Source: CAWGMT01 sp963823675 (GTDB taxonomy: Bacteria; Planctomycetota; Planctomycetia; Isosphaerales; Isosphaeraceae). From it: a DNA stretch of 64,000 nt. The stretch covers positions 1-64,000 of the forward strand of contig CAWGMT010000018.1 of assembly GCA_963823675.1 (NCBI GenBank), written 5' to 3'. The first letter of the stretch is position 1; each line of letters starts with the position of its first letter. Shown here piece by piece: positions 31,303-38,862 of this stretch. The position numbers were made by a program, and so were the translations under genes. Below the pieces are notes generated by a model. That model did not search any database and had not been told where the DNA came from. It saw only the letters and a program-made list of their open reading frames with translations.

Positions 31303-31454
31303 TCTCGGAAACTTTGCCTCCATTGCCTTTCTTCCGGTGAACCAAGCCGCCCAGGCCGGCGGTTTGCAGCAGACCGCGGTCGACCTCGCCAAATTCCGGC
31401 GCGCGAATTGAAAGAAATCGCAACGCGGCTTGTGTTCCCTCAAGGAGGAACGGC

Positions 31455-32078
31455 ATGACCGAATCGCCGGCAACGCGGCAGAGTCTTCTGGTTCGCTTGA
31501 AGGATCCGCGGGACGGGCAGGCCTGGACTGAGTTTGTGGCGATCTACACGCCGCTCATCGATCGCCTGGCCAAGGCCAAGGGGTTGCAATCGGCGGATGC
31601 CGCCGACCTGGCCCAGGAGATCTTTCGTGCAGTGGCCGGGGCGATCGATCGCTTTGACCCTGACCCGGCGCGCGGCTCCTTTCGCGGCTGGCTGTTCAAG
31701 ATCGCCCGCAACCTGATGATCAACCTGCTGGCCGCGCGCCGGGTTCGACCGCAAGCCACCGGTGATTCCGACGTGCAGGAAATGCTCGAGCAGGTTCCTG
31801 CCCCGGACGGGGCGGAGACAGCTTTTTTTGACGCCGAGTATCGCCGCCGGCTGCTCTTCTGGGCAGCCGACCGCGTTCGTGGCGAGTTTCGCAAGTCGAC
31901 CTGGCAGGCGTTCTGGCTGACCGCCGTCGAAGGAGAGGACCCCAAGGCCGCGGCGCAGGCGTGCGGCATCTCGGTCGGGGCGGTCTACATCGCCCGCAGC
32001 CGGGTCATGGCCCGGCTCAAGGCGGTGATCGAAGAGGTGGAAGGGGAGCCGGAAAACCAAGGAAATGCGAGTGAATGA
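31455..32078 (+). CDS. ECF-type RNA polymerase sigma factor
   Basis: 207 residues. Region 2 is visible as WTEFVAIYTPLIDRLAKAKG, DAADLAQEIFRAVAGAI and GSFRGWLFKIARNLMINLLA. Region 4 is KSTWQAFWLTAVEGEDPKAA followed by the helix-turn-helix ACGISVGAVYIARSRVMARL. The ribosome site AAGGAGGAAC is excellent. The kinase gene downstream begins with an anti-sigma-like zinc finger, so the pair is probably a signalling unit. The repeat array lies between them. This is the common planctomycete ECF group linked to protein kinases. Confidence 0.92.
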   Translation: MTESPATRQSLLVRLKDPRDGQAWTEFVAIYTPLIDRLAKAKGLQSADAADLAQEIFRAVAGAIDRFDPDPARGSFRGWLFKIARNLMINLLAARRVRPQATGDSDVQEMLEQVPAPDGAETAFFDAEYRRRLLFWAADRVRGEFRKSTWQAFWLTAVEGEDPKAAAQACGISVGAVYIARSRVMARLKAVIEEVEGEPENQGNASE

Positions 32079-32152
32079 TTTGCCGGAAAAGGACACTGGA
32101 GCAAGGAAATCGGGCGGCAGCCTTTGCCCCAGGGCAAACTTGGTGGAGAAAC

Positions 32153-32264
32153 TCGTTCCCACGCTCTGCGTGGGAATGCCGTCTTCGACGCTCCGCGTCG
32201 TCCGGTCCCGGCAGAGGGCCGCAGAGCGGCTCGGGAGGCATTCCCACGCAGAGCGTGGGAACGA
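32153..32264. repeat. long inverted repeat with 27-bp arms
   Basis: Arms at 32153-32179 and 32238-32264 are reverse complements; each contains TTCCCACGCNNNGCGTGGGAA, itself a palindrome. The 58-base interior holds a second small palindrome (cgacgctccgcgtcg). The right arm is also the first part of the 111-bp tandem unit, so this element probably seeded the array. Confidence 0.9.
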
Positions 32265-32573
32265 GTCCCCCGATTTCCCTGCTCCAGGATGCGGAAATGT
32301 CGGTTTTCGGTCCGTGAAAGAACGTCCTTTCGCGGAGCGAAAGGCGACAAATTCCCACGCAGAGCGTGGGAACGAGTCCCCCGATTTCCCTGCTCCAGGA
32401 TGCGGAAATGTCGGTTTTCGGTCCGTGAAAGAACATCCTTTCGCGGAGCGAAAGGCGACAAATTCCCACGCAGAGCGTGGGAACGAGTCCCCCGATTTCC
32501 CTGCTCCAGGATGCGGAAATGTCGGTTTTCGGTCCGTGAAAGAACATCCTTTCGCGGAGCGAAAGGCGACAAA
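32241..32573 (+). repeat. three tandem copies of a 111-bp repeat
   Basis: Units begin at 32241, 32352 and 32463 and are almost identical (acgtcc versus acatcc is one difference). Each contains the palindrome TTCCCACGCAGAGCGTGGGAA, a unique middle (ctgctccaggatgcggaa) and the hairpin CCTTTCGCGGAGCGAAAGG (8-bp stem, GGA loop) followed by CGACA. The hairpin part recurs singly at 30.3, 38.77 and 51.75 kb. The array ends 45 bases before the kinase start. Confidence 0.95.
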
Positions 32574-32618
32574 TGTGTCGGGCAGCGCCGAACGAAAGCC
32601 AAGAAAGGATAATTGACC

Positions 32619-35453
32619 ATGTCCTCACTACTGAATACATGCGACAAGAACCGCCTGCGCCTCTCGCTGGAGGACCGGCTTGCCGAAGCCCAGCAGGCCG
32701 AGCTGGAAGATCACCTCGAGTCGTGCTCGGCCTGCCGCCAAGAGCTGGAGCAGATGGCGGCCGCGAGCAACCTCTGGGGTGAGGCACAACTGCTCCGCGG
32801 CGAGGCGAACCGAATCCATGGTATTTCGCCGGTGAGAGGCGTCGGCGCTGAATGGGCCGATGGGCTCGACGACGACACCCATGAAGACGACGAAGACGGC
32901 GAGCTTGACCGCCACTGGCTCGAATTCCTTGACCCACCCGATTCCGATCGCCCGGAGGTTCTGGGCCGGCTCGGGCCGTATGAGGTTGTCGAGTTCTTGG
33001 GTCGCGGTGGGATGGGCCTTGTACTCAAGGCGCGCGACCCCGCACTGGACCGGATGGTGGCGATCAAGGTGTTGACGCCCGCCTTGGCGCATGGTGCCAC
33101 AGCGCGGCGGCGGTTTGCCCGCGAAGCCAGGGCGGTGGCCGCCGTTGGCAACGAGCACATCGTGGCGATTCATGCCGTCGATGATTTTCGCGGCCTGCCG
33201 TACCTCGTCATGCAGTATATTTCCGGCCGCTCTCTCCAGGACCGGCTCGATGCGTCGGGGCCGCTGGAAGTCAAGGAGATCTTGCGGATCGGCATTCAGG
33301 TGGCACGGGCGCTTCAGGCTGCACATGCCCAGGGCGTCGTGCACCGCGACATCAAGCCCGCGAACATCCTTCTCGAAAACTGCATCGAGCGGGTGAAGCT
33401 CACCGACTTCGGCCTGGCCAGGGTGATCGACGACGCCAGCCTGACCCAGAGCGGCGTCATCGCGGGCACTCCGCAGTACATGGCCCCCGAACAGGCCCGC
33501 GGCGAGCCGGTCGCCGCAGTCGCTGACCTGTTTTCGCTGGGGGCGGTGCTCTACGCGATGGCCGCGGGCCGGCCCCCTTTCCGGGGCGACTCCGCCCTGG
33601 CGGTGCTCAAGCGAGTGTGCGAGATTCGCCATCGGGCGGTTCGCGAGCTCAACCCCGACGTGCCCGACTGGCTCGAGGCCGTGATCGACCGGCTCCTGGC
33701 CAAGGAACCCGCCGATCGGTTCCAGACCGCCGCGGAAGTGGCCGACCTGCTGGAACGCGGCCTCGCCCACCTGCAACAGCCGGCAACAATTCCGCCACCC
33801 AAGGTTCCCGCGGTCAATCCGCAGTCCACGCAACTTCTCGACTTCGATCCGGCGGCTACCAAGGCATTGCCCCGCACCCGCCGGCGATTTGCTCTGGCGG
33901 CGGTTCTCTTGCTGCTCGTTGGTGCCGGCCTCGGCGCGTCGGAGGCTATGGGACTGACTCAGGTCTCCGATTTCGTCGCCACAATTCTGCGGATCAAGAC
34001 GCCCGAGGGGACGTTGGTGATCGAGTGCGGCGACCCCGGCGTGAAAGTGCAGCTTGACAGTAAAGACATCGTGATTGCCGGCAGCGGCCTCCAGGAGATC
34101 CGCCTCCGCACCGGCATTCACCGTCTGGCGGTGATCAAGGACGGGCGACCGGTTCGAGAACAGGTCGTATCCGTCGCGCGCGGGGGCAAGGAAATCGTCA
34201 ACGTCTCGCTCGAGCCGACCGAGCCTGCACGCGCGGCGGAGCGAAAAGGTTCGGGAGAGATGTTCACCCCGACTTCGCATGTCACGCAGTGCATGACCTG
34301 CCACACGAATGCCCAAGCAATGCGGGACGACCAACCGCTTCCTGCGGGCCACCCTCCGTGTGATCTCGGTCACTGGCTTTATAACCCACTGCGCGTTGAT
34401 CGCGGCATTTCCCCCGACACGGTTGGTGATATGGTCGCCAGAGGCATGCCGCGCGCTGTCCGGTCGCGCGGGATGGTCTGGAGTCTCGCCTTTGCGCCGG
34501 ACGGCAGGCATCTCGTGATCGGCCAGGAGGGCAAGGCCGGCGGCAATTCCACGCTCCGGGTCTGGGACCTGGCCAAGCGTCGCGACACGGCCTGGCTAGA
34601 GCGCCATGCCTCTGCCGGTTATCGGAGCGTCGCCTTCTCGCCGGACGGCCGAACTCTGGTTGCGGGGAACTTCGACGGCTCGTTGGCGTTCGTGAATACC
34701 GACGGCTGGGTGTGGCACCATGATGAGAACACCGGGTCGCCGATCAGCGCAGTGGCATTCGTGCCCGGGAGTACCACGTCGCCGCAGGCGGGTGGGACGA
34801 CCAGGTCAAGTTCTACCATCCGCTATGCGAAGATCGATTCTCACCGCGCGCACTATCCCGGCTTCATCTACGCCATCGCCTTTAGCCCGGATGGATCGAC
34901 GCTTGCCGTTGGGGGCGAAGCGAAGATGATCCAGTTGTACGACGTGGCGACATTCCGCCTCAAAGCGGTTCTCCAGGGGCATGCGCACGCCGTCGAGTCG
35001 CTCGATTTCTCGCCCGACGGCAAGCTGATCGCCTCGGCCGGCGGCGTTACGGTCAGGATCTGGGACGTGGCGAGCGGGAAGATTTCCGGAGCGCCTATCC
35101 ACCACTCGCCGGAAGTGCTCTGTGTCCGATTTTCGGCCGACGGCAAGCTGCTGGCCATCTCCGATCGTGATAGCGGCCGCCTTCACTCCGAGTCGCTCGC
35201 GGCCGAGATCGTGATCTTCGATGTCGCCACGCGGGCCGAGGTCCTGCGATTGAGGGGGCACGCCAATAGCATCTACGCCTTGGCCTTCTCGCCCGACGGC
35301 AAGACCCTCGCCTCCGGCAGCATGGACCAGACTGTGAAGCTGTGGGACGTCGAGAGCGGCGAGCTCCGGGAGACGATCGTGCCGGGCGAACCGGACAAGA
35401 GCGCGGGGAAACCCGCGGGAGCCCCCGGCAGGATGGAAGAGACAAAACGCTGA
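32619..35453 (+). CDS. membrane Ser/Thr kinase with N-terminal zinc finger, CxxCH motif and WD40 sensor
   Basis: 944 residues. Order: zf-HC2 anti-sigma-like finger (LEDHLESCSACRQELE, about residues 28-43), Hanks kinase (FLGRGGMGLVLKARD, VAIKVL, VVHRDIKPANILLE, LTDFGLAR, MAPEQARG), one membrane span (RFALAAVLLLLVGAGLGAS, about 425-445), a PEGA-like strand-rich stretch (LVIECGDPGVKVQLDSKDIV), a CMTCH motif at about residues 558-562, then WD40 repeats (VWSLAFAPDG, SVAFSPDGRTLVAG, YALAFSPDGKTLASGSMDQT). The kinase is cytoplasmic and the propeller lies outside. Between about 34768 and 34830 the expected WD40 sequence (VAAGGWDDQVKFYH) lies in another frame, indicating two compensating indels. Start is ATG at 32619 with AAAGGA. 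The upstream sigma factor is the probable partner of the zinc finger. CxxCH suggests possible covalent haem, which is inference only. Confidence 0.88.
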   Translation: MSSLLNTCDKNRLRLSLEDRLAEAQQAELEDHLESCSACRQELEQMAAASNLWGEAQLLRGEANRIHGISPVRGVGAEWADGLDDDTHEDDEDGELDRHWLEFLDPPDSDRPEVLGRLGPYEVVEFLGRGGMGLVLKARDPALDRMVAIKVLTPALAHGATARRRFAREARAVAAVGNEHIVAIHAVDDFRGLPYLVMQYISGRSLQDRLDASGPLEVKEILRIGIQVARALQAAHAQGVVHRDIKPANILLENCIERVKLTDFGLARVIDDASLTQSGVIAGTPQYMAPEQARGEPVAAVADLFSLGAVLYAMAAGRPPFRGDSALAVLKRVCEIRHRAVRELNPDVPDWLEAVIDRLLAKEPADRFQTAAEVADLLERGLAHLQQPATIPPPKVPAVNPQSTQLLDFDPAATKALPRTRRRFALAAVLLLLVGAGLGASEAMGLTQVSDFVATILRIKTPEGTLVIECGDPGVKVQLDSKDIVIAGSGLQEIRLRTGIHRLAVIKDGRPVREQVVSVARGGKEIVNVSLEPTEPARAAERKGSGEMFTPTSHVTQCMTCHTNAQAMRDDQPLPAGHPPCDLGHWLYNPLRVDRGISPDTVGDMVARGMPRAVRSRGMVWSLAFAPDGRHLVIGQEGKAGGNSTLRVWDLAKRRDTAWLERHASAGYRSVAFSPDGRTLVAGNFDGSLAFVNTDGWVWHHDENTGSPISAVAFVPGSTTSPQAGGTTRSSSTIRYAKIDSHRAHYPGFIYAIAFSPDGSTLAVGGEAKMIQLYDVATFRLKAVLQGHAHAVESLDFSPDGKLIASAGGVTVRIWDVASGKISGAPIHHSPEVLCVRFSADGKLLAISDRDSGRLHSESLAAEIVIFDVATRAEVLRLRGHANSIYALAFSPDGKTLASGSMDQTVKLWDVESGELRETIVPGEPDKSAGKPAGAPGRMEETKR

Positions 35454-35504
35454 CGTTCAGCGTGCGATCCGGGCTTACGGCATTGAAGATGAGCTCTCCG
35501 ACTA

Positions 35505-35637
35505 TTGTTGTGATCGGCACATAAATCACCAAGGCGCGAGGCGGGTCTGGGTCGTGACGCGAGAAGATGACCACCGGCCGAAACTTGGCCGCGAAACCAA
35601 GATCCGCCATCCAGACTTCACCGGGTCGTGGGTTCAT
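35505..35637 (-). pseudogene. PemK/MazF-like toxin, 3'-truncated
   Basis: The frame starting MNPRPGEVWMADLGFAAKFR continues PVVIFSRHDPDPPRALVIYV then PITT, which matches the N-terminal half of PemK/MazF-type mRNA endoribonucleases (GEVWxADLG, RPVVIxSR). After residue 44 the match ends and the frame runs on into antisense kinase sequence, so the C-terminal half is missing. The start lies inside the last codons of the antitoxin gene, the usual overlap. A non-functional remnant is likely. Confidence 0.65.
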
Positions 35638-35803
35638 CGACGAGGTCCAGGACTTCCTGCTCCACTCTGCGGGACCGGACCAAGTCGAGGAGGCCCTGAT
35701 CGGCAAGCTCAATGATTTCAGCGATCTGGCACCGGACCTGCGCGACGGTTTCCGGGCTCCATTGCTGGAGCTTCTTGTCCAGTCGCTCAGCTAAGACGTC
35801 CAT
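35618..35803 (-). CDS. antitoxin partner of the truncated PemK-like toxin
   Basis: 61 residues, MDVLAERLDKKLQQWSPETV then AQVRCQIAEIIELADQGLLD and LVRSRRVEQEVLDLVDEP. It is a short, helical, acidic protein with a GGAGG ribosome site, overlapping the toxin start by 20 bases. I recall similar small proteins upstream of PemK-like toxins in planctomycetes and cyanobacteria, but it has no DNA-binding motif I can name. With the toxin truncated it is probably a relic. A longer open frame upstream is not supported by a ribosome site. Confidence 0.55.
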   Translation of the reverse strand: MDVLAERLDKKLQQWSPETVAQVRCQIAEIIELADQGLLDLVRSRRVEQEVLDLVDEPTTR

Positions 35804-35917
35804 CGATTGCCTCCGCCACGAACTGTAGCCGAGTCGGTGCAGCAATTCACCACCCGAAGTACACCAATGAACGATGAGCCTAACCAGCGATCCTACCATC
35901 AGCCGGTCGCGCTCCGT

Positions 35918-38491
35918 TCAGTCACTTGCCGCCAGCCCGGGGGCGCAGAGGATTCCGAAAAGAGCCGCCGTCGGCGCGGTGTTCTGGTGGATGGTGAACT
36001 CACTGTTCAATGGTGAGCAGCGGTTATCAAACCAGCGCTCGTTGCCCGGCCAGGCGTCGATGGGCGGGTAGACGGTCTTGTGGGGCCAGGCGACGTCCCA
36101 GGGGCCCTGGCCCTCGTCACTTTGCTTCCGCCAGGGGCCGTAGGGGATGATGCCCGGATGGGGCCGGCCTTTGCCGTTGTACCAGGCGTCCATGTGAAAG
36201 ACCTCGACCGGGTGGCGCGGGCCCAGCCCCGTGACCCACGTCATGTTGAGCGCGTTAGTGCCCAGGAAGTAGTCGCAGGTGGTCCCGAGGACGGCTAGGT
36301 ACCGTTTGGCCCGCGCGGGGTCGGATCGCTTCGAGACGGCATTAGCGACGGCGAGCTGGAGCACCAGGGGCGTAGTCTGCTGGCCCACCAGCATCGGCAT
36401 GTACCAGTTGCCCCCCCAGCGCAAGGCCCGCTTGCCGGCCACGTCGACGATCGAATCGGCCGTGAACAGTACCGCCGACCGGATCCGCTCGAGCTCCGCT
36501 GCTATCGGCTTGCCCTTGCCGCCGGCCAAGGCGTAGAGCTCGGGGCCATACTGGCCCTCATCCCAGAGGCCCGACGTTTTGGTGATGTCGGCGGTGTCCT
36601 CGAGAAACTGCGTCTCGTAGGCCTTCTCGCCGGTGAGCCGGAAGAGCGCCGCCGAGGCATACGCGCGGGGGACTTTCAGGGGAGGCTGGCGGCCGACGTC
36701 GCCGGGACGTGTATTCTTGCAAGCCCAGTCGTACGCTTCCCTCGCCTCGGCCGGCCAGTCGATTCCCTCGGGATCGGCGACCTTGGCCAGGTTCAGGCAA
36801 TGGGCGAGCTGGGCGGCTGCGCCGGCGTAACGGTAGGTTGACCAGGGGTCCTCGCCCGACGCGGCCCACGTGCGGTTGACGTCTTCCCACGAGCCCTGGC
36901 CAACTTTCTTGCCGTCGGGCAGCGTTTTCTCGTCGTCGCCGAAGGCGTCGCCGGCGATGCGCAGGCCGATGCCCCCGGTACCGTAGCCTTTGCGCATGAG
37001 CTCGCGACGGAGCCGGTGGCCGAATCGCGGCAGCCACGCGGCCTCGTCGAGCAGGTCGGGCACGCCGTTTGTGCTCTCGGGGATGTTGAGCTCGCCGTCG
37101 TGGAAGTTTCGCGGGGCGAGCTCGTAGGCCAGGAGCAGCTCCTGGGCGACCCGCAGGTGCGTCTCGTAGCTATCCCAGTCGCCGGCGTCCTGGTACCAGC
37201 CCGCTGACTCGATTGGCCCCTTCGCGTGGGCCAAGAGATCCTTGGCCGCGCCTCCCTCCGATCCCCACTCGGTATAGCGGAGCGTCGTGTAAATGAGCTT
37301 GCCCGCGAAGCCCGGCGTGAGCTTCGGGTTGTGCGGCGCGGGCCGGGTGAACTCGGTGAACGGAGATTCCAGCGCGATGCCGCTCCGGTTGTGGTAGAGC
37401 CCGCGGGCAACCGTCCGGAAGGCCTCGCGATAAACGTCCGCGGCCAGGCGGAACGGGAACGAGGCGCCGATCCCGTCGACCGCGACTCGATATTGTCCAC
37501 GCCGGTTGAACGACGAGAACTCGCATTCGTAGACGTCGGCCTTCAAGAAGTTGCCGTCGGGCGGCGAGTCGCTCTTGTGAAACGTCTCCTGCTGGCTGGC
37601 CGGCGCGAAACACGAGCTTTCCCGTGAACGCCGGCCGGCCGGTTGCCTGGTCGATCAGCCGAAACGGCCGGCCGGCGTAAGGACGGAGGTCCAGCGACCC
37701 GCGATCGCCCATCCAGTGATACACATAGGCAAACTTCTGAGGCGCCCTGGCACGTACCCGACGAGGTTCACGTGCACGGCTTCGGATCGTAGGTTCGCCT
37801 CGTCGAAGCGGATGGTCCACTTCCGGCCGTTCGAGGCCAGACCGCCCGTGTCGACGGTGTAGGTCTTGCCGCGAACCATGGGCCTGGGAAGGTGCAGGTA
37901 AAGCCAGTGCTCCTTGGCGTGGTCGGGGCGGGTGTTGACCGCGCGGCCGTTCTCCCAGCGGTCGACGAACCAGGCGAAGTCGGTCCCCTTGCTCTTGCGG
38001 CCAACGCTCTGGGGTGAAAGCGGCCGGGCATAGGCCGGATCGTCGGAGCTGGTGAGACGATAGCTTCCGGGCCGCGTGGCGGCGGTCGCGTCGAGCGGGC
38101 TAGCGACAACCCGTTCGTCGGACCGCGACATCCCGCGCAGGTGGTGGACGACATGGCCCTCGTCGAAGTGCAGCATGAGGACCCGGTCGTCGAGCGGGAG
38201 AACCTCGATGAGTTTTGGCCCGGGCGATCTGGCTGATTGACGGGCCCCCTGATCGCGGCTCTGGCGCATCCGGCCGCCGCTCTGCGGCTGATCCCAGCCC
38301 TCGGGCGATGCCCGGCCCGACTTTTGCGACTCGAAGCAAAGGACGGCAACCGCGCCAGCCTGGCTCGGCGCACGCTTGCAATCCCCACCGGCCAGCGCAG
38401 AATCGGCCGCGGCCAGGAAGGCCGTGCCGATGGCCGTGAAGAGGCAGAGCAGGGGGGTTGCGCCGTCGCCGGTTCGCTTTGGTTCGGGCAC
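35918..38491 (-). CDS. secreted glycoside hydrolase family 9 protein
   Basis: About 850 residues. A GTG start at 38491 with GAGGG gives a plausible signal peptide (TPLLCLFTAIGTAFLAAADS then ALAGG). An Ig-like CelD_N-type domain follows (VHVNLVGYVPG, ADVYECEFSSFNRRGQYRVA), then the (alpha/alpha)6 GH9 catalytic domain: ESAGWYQDAGDWDSYETHLR with the catalytic Asp pair, GVPDLLDEAAW, and the C-terminal SEFTIHQNTAPTAAL carrying the acid Glu. Family members are endoglucanases or exo-glucosaminidases acting on beta-linked polysaccharides outside the cytoplasm. Two frame changes, near 37765 and 37585, separate the N-terminal region from the catalytic domain. The catalytic domain itself (about 540 residues) is uninterrupted. 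The exact substrate cannot be predicted. Confidence 0.85.
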
Positions 38492-38765
38492 GTCTTGACC
38501 CTCAGCATGGCCCTTTTTTGGGATCGAAGAAAAAGCTGGGCCACCTGCCTCTTTTACCACGCCCGTGCGCAGCATTGATACAGTTACATTCTCCGGACGA
38601 AAAAAAAATGGCCGGCAACAACTTCATTTCGTTGCCTTCCGCAAGTATCCTATTGAATTCGTAGTTGGTTTCGCCGAGTGAACGAGCGTGGAACTGGCGC
38701 CGACACCAGGAGCCGCGCGGAATTGACTTGGCGGAAAAGTCGTCTTTCGCTGCCGCGATCGAGCT

Positions 38766-38791
38766 TCCTTTCGCGGAGCGAAAGGCGACAC
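38766..38791 (+). repeat. CGCGGAGCG dispersed hairpin element upstream of the S53 protease
   Basis: CCTTTCGCGGAGCGAAAGG then CGACACT at 38767-38791 is identical to the hairpin in the 111-bp units. The preceding bases (ttggcggaaaagtcgtc) match the copy at 51.75 kb. It lies 72 bases upstream of the protease start, in the same orientation. Confidence 0.9.
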
Positions 38792-38862
38792 TGATTTTGG
38801 CACTTCGCTTCGCATCGTTCCTGAAGTCGCACGACCGTTGCAACACCTGGAGGGATTCTTCG

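Larger units (their letters stand above)
32079..32618. other. intergenic region made of repeats between sigma factor and kinase
   Basis: 540 bases almost fully occupied by the inverted repeat and the 111-bp tandem array listed separately. Every frame is nearly open because the unit length is divisible by three; none of these frames is a gene. The last 45 bases carry the kinase leader, with an AAAGGA ribosome site. Confidence 0.8.

Noticed and set aside
32241..32573. Possible CRISPR array
   Set aside because: The units are direct head-to-tail copies with no variable spacers, the repeats are far too long, and no cas genes are nearby.
32065..32937. Proteins rich in repeated PFAERKATN / SHAERGN segments on both strands
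   Set aside because: They are translations of the 111-bp tandem repeats in various frames and overlap the real sigma-factor and kinase genes.
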